From an uncultured Planctomycetaceae bacterium (GTDB lineage: Bacteria > Planctomycetota > Planctomycetia > Pirellulales > UBA1268), in the NCBI GenBank assembly GCA_903958265.1, contig CAJBSQ010000089.1, positions 1-12,291 on the forward strand: DNA of 12,291 nt, written 5' to 3'. This document shows positions 6,866 through 12,291 of the stretch, piece after piece (within the stretch, counting starts at the first letter, position 1; the number at the start of each line of letters is the position of its first letter). Under the pieces are notes generated by a model. The model searched no databases. It saw nothing but the letters and a program-made list of their open reading frames with translations, and was not told where the DNA came from. Both the position numbers and the translations under genes were made by a program.

Positions 6866-8595
6866 TGGAGCCGATTCCGTTGCCGGTAGTACTTGAGGCC
6901 CGGCACGAAGAAACACACTCCGCTCACCAGACCGAAGAGCACGTGCTGGTAGCTGGGGACCAGGCACATCAGCAGGGCCGACGCGAACAGCACGGATGAC
7001 TGCACGTAAAACGTGCCCGAGAGGATGCCTGCTTTCACGAAGAACACCAGCCCCGCGAGCAGCGCCAATACCGGCGAGAGCGTGAGCACTGGCAGTTCGA
7101 GCAGTTGCTCGATCGCGAACAGGAGTGTGCTGGCGATCATGCTGCCTACCCAGACGTGCGCGATCTGCCGCTCGACGGCCGTCACGGGACCGTTGCGATG
7201 CCGCAGCGCCCAGAAGATCGGCGCCCAGAGCGCAAGGCCGCCGCCCCAGAGAACGAGATAGGGCCAGCGTGTCGTCACGCCCTGCCACGCGAGGACGTCG
7301 GTGACCACGCACAACGCGAGCACGACGACCGAGTGCCACATCCAGAGCAGGCCCCAGTTCTCGAGCACGACAGCATGGTGCGTCTCGCGAAACAACCGGG
7401 TCACGATATCGACAAGACCGCCCCGCCGGGCTGCCAGCGGATCGCCAGCCAGCGCCGCCCGCAGGTCAGCCGCGAGTTCCGCTGCCGATGCATACCGGAG
7501 ATCCTGCGGCTTCTGCAGGCTCTTCAGCGCGATCATCTCGAGGTCGCGGTCGGCGGTCGGCACGATCGACCGGGGCATCGGAGGGTCGGACTCCAGCACC
7601 GCCAGGAGCGTGTCCATCGGGCTCGAAGCCTGGAACGGCGGCCGGCCGCAGAGCGTCTGGTAGAGGATCGCCCCGAGGCTCCAGACGTCGCTCGCCGGCC
7701 CCACATCGCCACGGCTGCCGGCCGCCTGCTCGGGCGACATGTAGCATGGCGTGCCGAGGATGGCGCCGGTATGCGTGACGGAGTCAGTGTCTTCCAGCCG
7801 CTTGGCAAGACCGAAGTCGGAGACGAGAGGCTCACCACCAGAATCGATCAGGATGTTCGACGGCTTGAGGTCGCGATGCAGCACGCCGCGGGAATGCGCC
7901 GCCTGCACCGCATCAGCCACCTTGGCCAGGAGGGCCGCGGCCTCCCTCGGGGGCAGCGACCCCTGCGTTAGCCGCTTGGCGAGGGTCGTGCCCTCGATGA
8001 ACCGCATGCTGTAGAAGGGCAGGCCGTCATGCTCGCCGACCTCGAAGATCGGCACGATACCCGGGTGGTCGAGCCGCGCCGCGGCCTCCGCCTCGCTGCG
8101 AAATCGGGCCAGGTCTGAGGAGCTCGCGAGGTCCCGCCGCAGGAGCATCTTGATGGCGACGATGCGGCCGAGGCTCCTCTGCAGGGCGCGATACACGACC
8201 CCCATCCCACCGCGGCCGATCTCCTCGAGCAGTTCGTAGTCGCCAAACACCGCCGGCAGCGTCGCGGCGCCGGGCATAAAACCGCCCGCCTGCGGCCGTG
8301 GCGGCGCTGCCGCGCCGCCCGCCCACGCCCGCGGATCATCCTGCCCTCGGACCCGCGCCGCGGCCTCGCGGCTCAGCAGGATCGTCGACTCGTCGGCCAC
8401 CGCATCGGCCACCGACATCGTGGCAAAGAGTTCGCGGAGCTGGCCGGCGAGATCGGGGTGGCTGCCGGCCATCGACTCCAGCAACCGCTGCGCCTGGTGC
8501 GGGTCGCAGTCGGAGAGCTGCTCGACGAGCTGCGCGAGCACCTCCTCGCGGTCGGGCGCGAGCAGGGCGTCGATGGCGCGGGTGCGGGTCGGCAT
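6862..8595 (-). CDS. Hanks-type Ser/Thr protein kinase with a C-terminal multi-pass membrane domain
   Basis: A 577-residue kinase with all catalytic elements: glycine loop GRGGMG at residues 127-132, the ATP-anchoring lysine in VAIK (K149), catalytic loop HRDLKPSN at 240-247, DFG at 260-262, the GTPCYMSPEQ activation-segment end at 281-290, and SDVWSLG at 302-308. Residues 1-118 form an N-terminal region with an amphipathic stretch ending HPDLAGQLRELF, a type often found before planctomycete kinase domains. From about 415 to 568 there are roughly six hydrophobic segments separated by short charged loops (RHRNGPVTAVERQIAH at 465-480). There is no large extracytoplasmic sensor domain. The start is uncertain: I prefer ATG 8595, but a TTG at 8640 would add 15 residues, and neither has a good Shine-Dalgarno. 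It lies 77 nt after the sigma factor and overlaps the propeller gene by 4 bp. Its substrate could be the sigma factor next door (inference). Confidence 0.93.
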   Translation of the reverse strand: MPTRTRAIDALLAPDREEVLAQLVEQLSDCDPHQAQRLLESMAGSHPDLAGQLRELFATMSVADAVADESTILLSREAAARVRGQDDPRAWAGGAAAPPRPQAGGFMPGAATLPAVFGDYELLEEIGRGGMGVVYRALQRSLGRIVAIKMLLRRDLASSSDLARFRSEAEAAARLDHPGIVPIFEVGEHDGLPFYSMRFIEGTTLAKRLTQGSLPPREAAALLAKVADAVQAAHSRGVLHRDLKPSNILIDSGGEPLVSDFGLAKRLEDTDSVTHTGAILGTPCYMSPEQAAGSRGDVGPASDVWSLGAILYQTLCGRPPFQASSPMDTLLAVLESDPPMPRSIVPTADRDLEMIALKSLQKPQDLRYASAAELAADLRAALAGDPLAARRGGLVDIVTRLFRETHHAVVLENWGLLWMWHSVVVLALCVVTDVLAWQGVTTRWPYLVLWGGGLALWAPIFWALRHRNGPVTAVERQIAHVWVGSMIASTLLFAIEQLLELPVLTLSPVLALLAGLVFFVKAGILSGTFYVQSSVLFASALLMCLVPSYQHVLFGLVSGVCFFVPGLKYYRQRNRLQ

Positions 8596-8653
8596 GGCAG
8601 CGGTGATCGGGCTCGGCGTCGTCGGAATCGGAAACCCCAAAAATGATAGACAT

Positions 8654-8667
8654 CCCGCCGCAGCGGG
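8654..8667 (-). other. Small GC stem-loop between the sigma factor and kinase genes
   Basis: On the minus strand CCCGC and GCGGG enclose a TGCG tetraloop, starting 5 nt after the sigma-factor stop. A T-rich run (ATTTTTG) follows only after about 9 nt, so it is not a standard intrinsic terminator. It could be a weak attenuator or processing site that sets the sigma-to-kinase ratio, or simply a chance GC palindrome. Confidence 0.2.
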
Positions 8668-8672
8668 GAGGT

Positions 8673-9362
8673 TCAGGCCTCTGGTTCCAGGCCATCCAGG
8701 AATGACCGCAGCCGCCGCATGGCCCGCAGGTACCGCATGCCCGCGGCAGGCTTCGAGAGGCCGAGCGCCTCGGCGGCATCGGCGGTCGAAAGATGCTCAA
8801 AATGCTTGAGCAGCACGATCTGCCGGTCGGCGTCGTCGAGCCGCTCGACGGCCGCGGCAAACCGCCGCTCCAGTTCGTGCCAGGTCGCCGCGGCGGCCGG
8901 AGTGAGTTCGCGGTCGGCGAGTTGGCCCAGCGCATCGACCCCCGAATGCTCGCCGTCGCTCGGGCCGACCAGCGGCACCTCCCGGTCGAGGCTTCGGTTC
9001 GCGGCGACGCGGTGCCGGCGATGGGCGTCGATCAGCCGGTCGCGGGCCATGTGCCGCAGCCAGAGCCGAAACGGCATGACCGGATTGGCGAGGTAGTCGG
9101 CGAGCCGCCGGTTGGCCTCGATCATCACGTCCTGAACGATGTCGCTGGCATCGACCCGCCGCTCGATGACCCGGTCCATACGGAGATCGATCATCCGCCG
9201 GATGGCCGAGCGGTGGCGTTCGAGAAGCCGGTTCACGGCGTCGGGGTCGCCGTCGCGAACGCGATCAAGGAGCACCAGGGTCGGCTGCAGTTGCTCGCCG
9301 GAAGGGCCTGGATCTCCTGCGGTACCGCCACGGCTGCCGGTCGTGCTGGGGGGAGTCGTCAC
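8673..9362 (-). CDS. ECF-family RNA polymerase sigma factor
   Basis: A 229-residue sigma factor with region 2 at about 29-118 and region 4 at about 163-222. Region 2.2 reads VDASDIVQDVMIEANRRL at 70-87, which binds the beta-prime coiled coil; MPFRLWLRHMARDRLIDAHR follows at 96-115 (regions 2.3-2.4, -10 recognition). Region 4 contains LDDADRQIVLLKHFEHLST at 175-193 and the helix-turn-helix AAEALGLSKPAAGMRYLRAM at 196-215. Residues 1-25 are a disordered Thr/Gly/Pro-rich leader. No anti-sigma gene or extra C-terminal domain is present; instead the next gene is a Ser/Thr kinase, as in the kinase-linked ECF groups described for planctomycetes. Regulation by phosphorylation in place of an anti-sigma factor is thus likely but inferred. 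The start is the GTG at 9362; an alternative TTG or GTG further in would remove the low-complexity leader. Confidence 0.92.
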   Translation of the reverse strand: MTTPPSTTGSRGGTAGDPGPSGEQLQPTLVLLDRVRDGDPDAVNRLLERHRSAIRRMIDLRMDRVIERRVDASDIVQDVMIEANRRLADYLANPVMPFRLWLRHMARDRLIDAHRRHRVAANRSLDREVPLVGPSDGEHSGVDALGQLADRELTPAAAATWHELERRFAAAVERLDDADRQIVLLKHFEHLSTADAAEALGLSKPAAGMRYLRAMRRLRSFLDGLEPEA

Positions 9363-9475
9363 GACTCCATCTTACCAACGTGTCGGCTGGACGGGTGATG
9401 CCGGTCGTACTGGCCAGGCCCACCCGCCAACGGCGAAACGGCATGAATTTCTCCGGTTTCGTCCCCGCCGCGTTT

Positions 9476-9504
9476 TTGCCCGCCGCCATTTTGTGATCCA
9501 TAAT
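9476..9504 (+). promoter_or_regulatory. Likely sigma-70-type promoter for the S41 peptidase
   Basis: A -35 box TTGCCC (9476-9481, 4 of 6) and a -10 box CATAAT (9499-9504, 5 of 6) are 17 nt apart. It lies in a locally A/T-richer patch of an otherwise GC-rich 232-bp divergent gap. Transcription would begin near 9511, leaving about 84 nt of leader before the ATG at 9595. Confidence 0.45.
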
Positions 9505-9508
9505 CGCG

Positions 9509-9552
9509 GGCGGTCAACGGATCGACCGCCGGCTGCCGCGACCATTCGCGGC
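9509..9552 (+). other. Two tandem hairpins in the leader of the S41 peptidase
   Basis: The first hairpin pairs GGCGGTC (9509-9515) with GACCGCC (9524-9530) around an 8-nt loop. The second pairs GCCGCGA (9535-9541) with TCGCGGC (9546-9552) around a CCAT tetraloop. Both are perfect 7-bp stems only 4 nt apart, placed at or just after the predicted transcription start. They could stabilise the 5' end of the mRNA or be an operator. In DNA this rich in GC a single such stem would mean little. Confidence 0.3.
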
Positions 9553-9594
9553 CCCTTGCGAACGGATGCCCACGTGCCAGTCGCCTGCCCCTCG

Positions 9595-11325
9595 ATGTCG
9601 CGCGGTCACCGCCGGCTGTGGTCTGGCAGTTGGCTGTTCGTCGCGACGTTGATCGGCCTGGGCTGGTCGGTCGCCGCCTCTGCTCAGCCCTCCTCTGCCC
9701 AACCCGCCTCTGCCCAGCCCGTTTGGGCCCCGATCGCCCCCGAGCCGGCTGACATCGGCGGCATCGCGGTGTCGGTGCCCCACGAAGACCTCGCCGCCCG
9801 CACGTCGGCACTGGTCCACGAGGGCCGCTGGGCCGACGTGGTCGGCATCTGTGAGACCGCCGCCCGCAAAGGAACGCTCGCCCCCAGCCTTCGCCAGCAG
9901 TACGACCTCGCAAAACTCCACTGCGACATCGCCCGCCGCCATGCCGAACCGGCGTTCCGCGGCCAGCTGCTCTCCCTCTCCGAGACAGACGCCCGCCGCG
10001 TCTACGGCGAGGTGCTGGCCCGGATCGGCTCGCATCATGTCGAAAACCCCGACTACGCGCGGCTCGTCGGCCGCGGACTGCGGGCCATCGACGTGGCCCT
10101 CGAGGAACCGGCGTTCGCGGCCGCCCATGCGGCCCAGGTCACGCCCGAGCGCCGCTCGGTGTACCGCGAGCACGTGGCCCAGATCGCCAGCAGTCGCGGG
10201 GTCTCGACGCAGGAGGATGCGGAGACCGTGGCCTCCTGGGTGGCCCGCGCTGCCCACTCGATCCTCGGGATCCCGCCGGCCGTCACGCTCATGGAAATGT
10301 CCGCCGCGGCCGTGGGCGGTCTCGACGAATACTCTGCATTCCTCACCACGGGTCAGCTCGACGATCTCTATTCGCAGATCGAGGGCAACTTCGTCGGCCT
10401 CGGCGTGGAACTCAAAAGCGCCCCCGACGGCCTGCTCGTGGTGCATGTGATTCCGGCCAGCCCGGCAGAACGCGCCGGCGTCCGGGCCGGCGACCACCTG
10501 GTCGGTGTCGGCGGCCGCTCGATCGGCGGACTCAGTGTCGACGAGGCCGCTCACCTGCTGCAGGGCCCGGAGGGCTCGCTCGTCACGCTCGCCATCCTGC
10601 GAGCCCCCGCCCCCGCCCGCGCGGTGACGGTCCGCCGCGAGCACGTCGAAGTACCCAGCATCGAAGACGTGCGGATGCTCGACGCCACGGCGGGCATCGC
10701 CGCCCTCAAACTCAGTTCCTTCCAGAAGACGACGGCCGCCGACCTGGAAGCGGCACTCCGGCGGCTCGACGCGGCCGGCATGCGGTCGCTGGTGATCGAC
10801 CTCCGCGGCAATCCAGGCGGGCTGCTTTCAGCAGCCGTCGATGTCGCCGACCTGTTCCTCGAGCGCGGCCTGGTGGTGGCCACCCGCGGCCGCAGCCCCG
10901 ACGAAGACTTCAACTACTCCGCCGGCAGGCCCGGTACCTGGCGGATGCCCCTGGTGGTGGTGATCGACGGCGACTCAGCGAGCTCCAGCGAAATCTTCGC
11001 AGGTGCCATCCGCGACCATGCCCGCGGCACGATCGTCGGGTCGCGGAGCTATGGGAAGGGTTCGATTCAGGGCATCTTCCCGCTCGACGCGGCGGGCGTC
11101 GGAATGCGACTGACGACGGCGAAGTTCTTCTCGCCGAAGGGGCTGCCCTACAGCGGCGTGGGCGTGGAGCCAGACGTGCCGGTGCACACCGTCGCTAGGC
11201 CGGTCGACGGCGTCATCCCCGGAGGCGCTGCCGACACCGCCCTGGCGGCCGCGACGGACGTGGCCCGGCGGGCCACGCTGCGGCCGGCGGCACGCCCTTC
11301 AGGCCGGTCGACCGCCGCCCGCTGA
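9595..11325 (+). CDS. Secreted S41 C-terminal-processing peptidase with PDZ domain
   Basis: A 576-residue serine protease of the CtpA/Tsp type, predicted to be exported. The signal sequence (hydrophobic core about 13-27) ends at ASA, residue 30. An N-terminal helical region (about 55-255) precedes a PDZ domain (about 262-340) with FVGLGVELK (266-274) and AERAGVRAGDHLVGVGGRSI (291-310). The catalytic S41 domain spans about 360-535: LRGNPGGLL at 403-411, then DSASSSEIFAGAIRDHARG (460-478) with catalytic serine S463 in the ASASEI-like motif, and SYGKGSIQ (485-492) with the general-base lysine K488. The dyad is therefore intact. It likely trims or degrades envelope proteins from the C-terminus. 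The frame is open upstream to 9139, but that stretch lies over the sigma-factor gene and is not protein-like. ATG 9595 has no clear Shine-Dalgarno; an in-frame GTG about 7 codons upstream is a possible alternative. The gene is divergent from the sigma/kinase cassette. Confidence 0.92.
   Translation: MSRGHRRLWSGSWLFVATLIGLGWSVAASAQPSSAQPASAQPVWAPIAPEPADIGGIAVSVPHEDLAARTSALVHEGRWADVVGICETAARKGTLAPSLRQQYDLAKLHCDIARRHAEPAFRGQLLSLSETDARRVYGEVLARIGSHHVENPDYARLVGRGLRAIDVALEEPAFAAAHAAQVTPERRSVYREHVAQIASSRGVSTQEDAETVASWVARAAHSILGIPPAVTLMEMSAAAVGGLDEYSAFLTTGQLDDLYSQIEGNFVGLGVELKSAPDGLLVVHVIPASPAERAGVRAGDHLVGVGGRSIGGLSVDEAAHLLQGPEGSLVTLAILRAPAPARAVTVRREHVEVPSIEDVRMLDATAGIAALKLSSFQKTTAADLEAALRRLDAAGMRSLVIDLRGNPGGLLSAAVDVADLFLERGLVVATRGRSPDEDFNYSAGRPGTWRMPLVVVIDGDSASSSEIFAGAIRDHARGTIVGSRSYGKGSIQGIFPLDAAGVGMRLTTAKFFSPKGLPYSGVGVEPDVPVHTVARPVDGVIPGGAADTALAAATDVARRATLRPAARPSGRSTAAR
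9676..9720 (+). repeat. Three tandem 15-bp repeats encoding SAQP units
   Basis: Three back-to-back 15-bp copies (9676-9690, 9691-9705, 9706-9720) differ at one to three positions from one another and encode ASAQP, SSAQP, ASAQP. They sit directly at the predicted signal-peptidase site of the S41 peptidase, so the cleavage motif ASA-Q is itself repeated. Copy number could vary by slippage without shifting the frame. Confidence 0.75.
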
Positions 11326-11378
11326 TCCGTCCTGAACCTTGGCCCCTGGCTACTTGATCTGCCCCTGATCGACGGCTA

Positions 11379-11514
11379 GTCTGGCGACGTCCGAGATCCA
11401 TAAAGCCCGACGCTGATTTCTTCTTCTGGCTGTGTCGGGCCGCCTGTGATACCGAAGCCTCGCATGTGAGCGGACATGTGCGGTTGGATCGCTTATTGTG
11501 CGGCGTCGCCAGAC
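11379..11514 (+). ncRNA. Candidate structured leader RNA upstream of glutamine synthetase
   Basis: Hand folding gives a compact junction. P1 pairs GTCTGGCGACG (11379-11389) with CGTCGCCAGAC (11504-11514), 11 perfect pairs, extended by a G-U and a C-G pair to 11391/11502. After an asymmetric internal loop, P1b pairs GATCC (11395-11399) with GGATC (11486-11490). Inside lie P2, GCCCGAC (11405-11411) with GTCGGGC (11434-11440) around a pyrimidine-rich loop, and P3, AGCC-CGCATGT (11456-11467) with ACATGTG-GGTT (11474-11485), 11 pairs including two G-U and one mismatch around a GAGCGG loop. The element fills most of the 232-bp gap between the S41 peptidase and glutamine synthetase. I saw none of the conserved glnA-motif (glutamine riboswitch) sequence. 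It could be a cis-acting leader or a free small RNA; the strand is inferred from the downstream gene. Confidence 0.4.
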
Positions 11515-11543
11515 CCGTAGCCCCGTTCGCCCCCTCGCCATCA

Positions 11544-11551
11544 AAGAAGGA
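11544..11551 (+). promoter_or_regulatory. Ribosome-binding site of glutamine synthetase, complementary to the P2 loop
   Basis: AAGAAGGA lies 6 nt before the ATG at 11558 and is a good Shine-Dalgarno. The loop sequence TTCTTCTT at 11418-11425, in P2 of the upstream structured element, can pair with all eight bases (seven Watson-Crick, one G-U). Pairing would sequester the site, a common way for leader RNAs to control translation. Any pyrimidine tract has some complementarity to a Shine-Dalgarno, so the regulatory meaning is inferred. Confidence 0.5.
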
Positions 11552-11557
11552 CTCTCC

Positions 11558-12291
11558 ATGACCACCGCCCGCTCCAGTGCCATCGCCGCCATCAACAGCT
11601 ATCGTTCCAGCGGCCAGGGTTGGAACTTCCGTGAAACCCCAACGAGCGAGCTGTTCGGGTCAAACGTGTTCAGCGACGCGATCATGAAGGATCGGCTGCC
11701 GAAGAGCGTCTACAAGGCGCTGCAGGCGACGATCAAGCAGGGCAAGCCGATCGACGCCTCGATCGCCGACGCCGTGGCGATGGCCATGAAAGACTGGGCC
11801 ATCGAGAAGGGCGCCACCCACTACGCCCACGTCTTCTATCCCCTCACCGGCCTGACCGCCGAGAAGCACGACAGTTTCCTGACGCCCACCGGTGACGGCG
11901 ACGCCGTCGCCGAGTTCTCCGGCAAGGAACTGATCCAGGGCGAGCCCGATGCATCGAGCTTCCCCTCGGGCGGCCTCCGCGCCACGTTCGAAGCCCGCGG
12001 CTACACCGCCTGGGATCCGACGAGCCCCGCCTACATCCTCGACAACCCCAACGGCACCACGCTCTGCATCCCCACGGCGTTCTGCTCGTGGACGGGCGAG
12101 GCGCTCGATAAGAAGACCCCGCTGCTCCGCTCGATGCAGGCCGTCGACAAGCAGGCTCGCCGCGTGCTGGCCCTCTTCGGCCACAAGGACATCGGCCAGG
12201 TGTCTGCGTCGTGCGGACCGGAGCAGGAATACTTTCTCATCGACCGCAACTTCTTTTTTGCCCGCCCCGACCTCGTGGTGACCGGGCGCAC
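11558..12291 (+). CDS. glnN: Type III glutamine synthetase, N-terminal part (partial)
   Basis: The first 244 codons of a gene that runs off the window; it would make glutamine from glutamate, ammonia and ATP. Family features typical of the large (about 700-residue) GSIII type are visible: ATHYAHVFYPLTGLTAEKHD at residues 86-105, FPSGGLRATFEARGYTAWDP at 135-154, then TSPAY, and GPEQEYFLID at 220-229, the start of the catalytic domain with metal-binding glutamates E222 and E224. Type I enzymes lack the long N-terminal region. The ATG is supported by AAGAAGGA 6 nt upstream and a natural N-terminus MTTARSSAIAAINSYR. The 232-bp gap before it contains an elaborate candidate RNA structure, suggesting post-transcriptional control of nitrogen assimilation. 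No sign of a frameshift within the visible part. Confidence 0.95.
   Translation, partial: MTTARSSAIAAINSYRSSGQGWNFRETPTSELFGSNVFSDAIMKDRLPKSVYKALQATIKQGKPIDASIADAVAMAMKDWAIEKGATHYAHVFYPLTGLTAEKHDSFLTPTGDGDAVAEFSGKELIQGEPDASSFPSGGLRATFEARGYTAWDPTSPAYILDNPNGTTLCIPTAFCSWTGEALDKKTPLLRSMQAVDKQARRVLALFGHKDIGQVSASCGPEQEYFLIDRNFFFARPDLVVTGR

Noticed and set aside
6866..7339. Upstream extension of the propeller frame by 158 codons
   Set aside because: The extension lies over the kinase membrane domain and is Arg/Ala-rich; the signal peptide and GTGA overlap place the true start at 6865.
9139..9594. Upstream extension of the S41 peptidase frame by 152 codons
   Set aside because: It lies over the sigma-factor gene, is Arg/Ser-rich, and would bury the signal peptide inside the protein.
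11464..11483. Direct repeat CATGTG within the glutamine synthetase gap as a regulator-binding site
   Set aside because: The two copies form the two arms of the P3 hairpin through the near-palindromic ACATGT, so a separate operator is not needed to explain them.
11485..11500. A sigma-54-like promoter (TGGATCG, 4 nt, TTGTG) before glutamine synthetase
   Set aside because: Spacing and TGG/TTG match, but the nearly invariant GC at -12 is GT, and the site is within the P1b/P3 stems of the candidate RNA, so it would cut the structure apart. Too weak to call.
11326..11557. Known glutamine riboswitch (glnA motif) in front of glutamine synthetase
   Set aside because: The short three-stem glnA consensus with its conserved GGACGGAAGUAGG and GAAGGAACGC segments is not present; the fold seen is larger and different.
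11350..11595. An 81-codon minus-strand open frame across the glutamine synthetase leader
   Set aside because: No ribosome-binding site or recognisable motif, it overlaps the start of glutamine synthetase, and the sequence is better explained by base-paired structure.

Overview
The window is GC-rich and gene-dense, with strong G/C third-position bias throughout. Three things point to a planctomycete, probably of the Pirellulales: an ECF sigma factor next to a Hanks-type Ser/Thr kinase with a polytopic membrane tail, an exported PQQ-type beta-propeller with the mature N-terminus DWPQILGPGRNG (close to the DWPQFRGPNRNG start common in that phylum), and a type III glutamine synthetase. This is inferred from gene content; there is no rRNA in the window. 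I see no mobile element, tRNA, CRISPR array or obvious horizontally acquired block.

Layout. Positions 1-72 hold the 5' stub of a minus-strand gene that leaves the window. A PiT-family phosphate transporter follows on the plus strand (229-1782). It converges on a minus-strand pyrimidine-salvage operon read as upp (5041-4406), deoA (4364-3054), nupC (3025-1793). Cytidine deaminase cdd (5182-5640) diverges from it across a 140-bp gap that carries a good promoter for upp. Together these genes import nucleosides, deaminate cytidine to uridine, split uridine or thymidine to the free base, and turn uracil into UMP.

From 9362 down to 5618 the minus strand carries a signalling cassette: ECF sigma factor, membrane Ser/Thr kinase, and secreted PQQ-like beta-propeller. 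The last two overlap as GTGA, which suggests translational coupling. The propeller gene ends inside the end of cdd (23-bp tail-to-tail overlap).

Divergently on the plus strand, a secreted PDZ/S41 C-terminal-processing peptidase (9595-11325) has a plausible sigma-70-type promoter and two tandem hairpins in its leader. The window ends in the first 244 codons of a type III glutamine synthetase (from 11558).

The most interesting signal is in the 232-bp gap before glutamine synthetase. A 13-bp long-range stem (11379-11391 with 11502-11514) and a nested second stem enclose two hairpins. The pyrimidine loop of the first hairpin is complementary over 8 nt to the Shine-Dalgarno of the glutamine synthetase gene. 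This looks like a structured leader RNA, possibly a regulatory switch for nitrogen assimilation. I do not recognise it as a known riboswitch class; it rests on hand base-pairing only.
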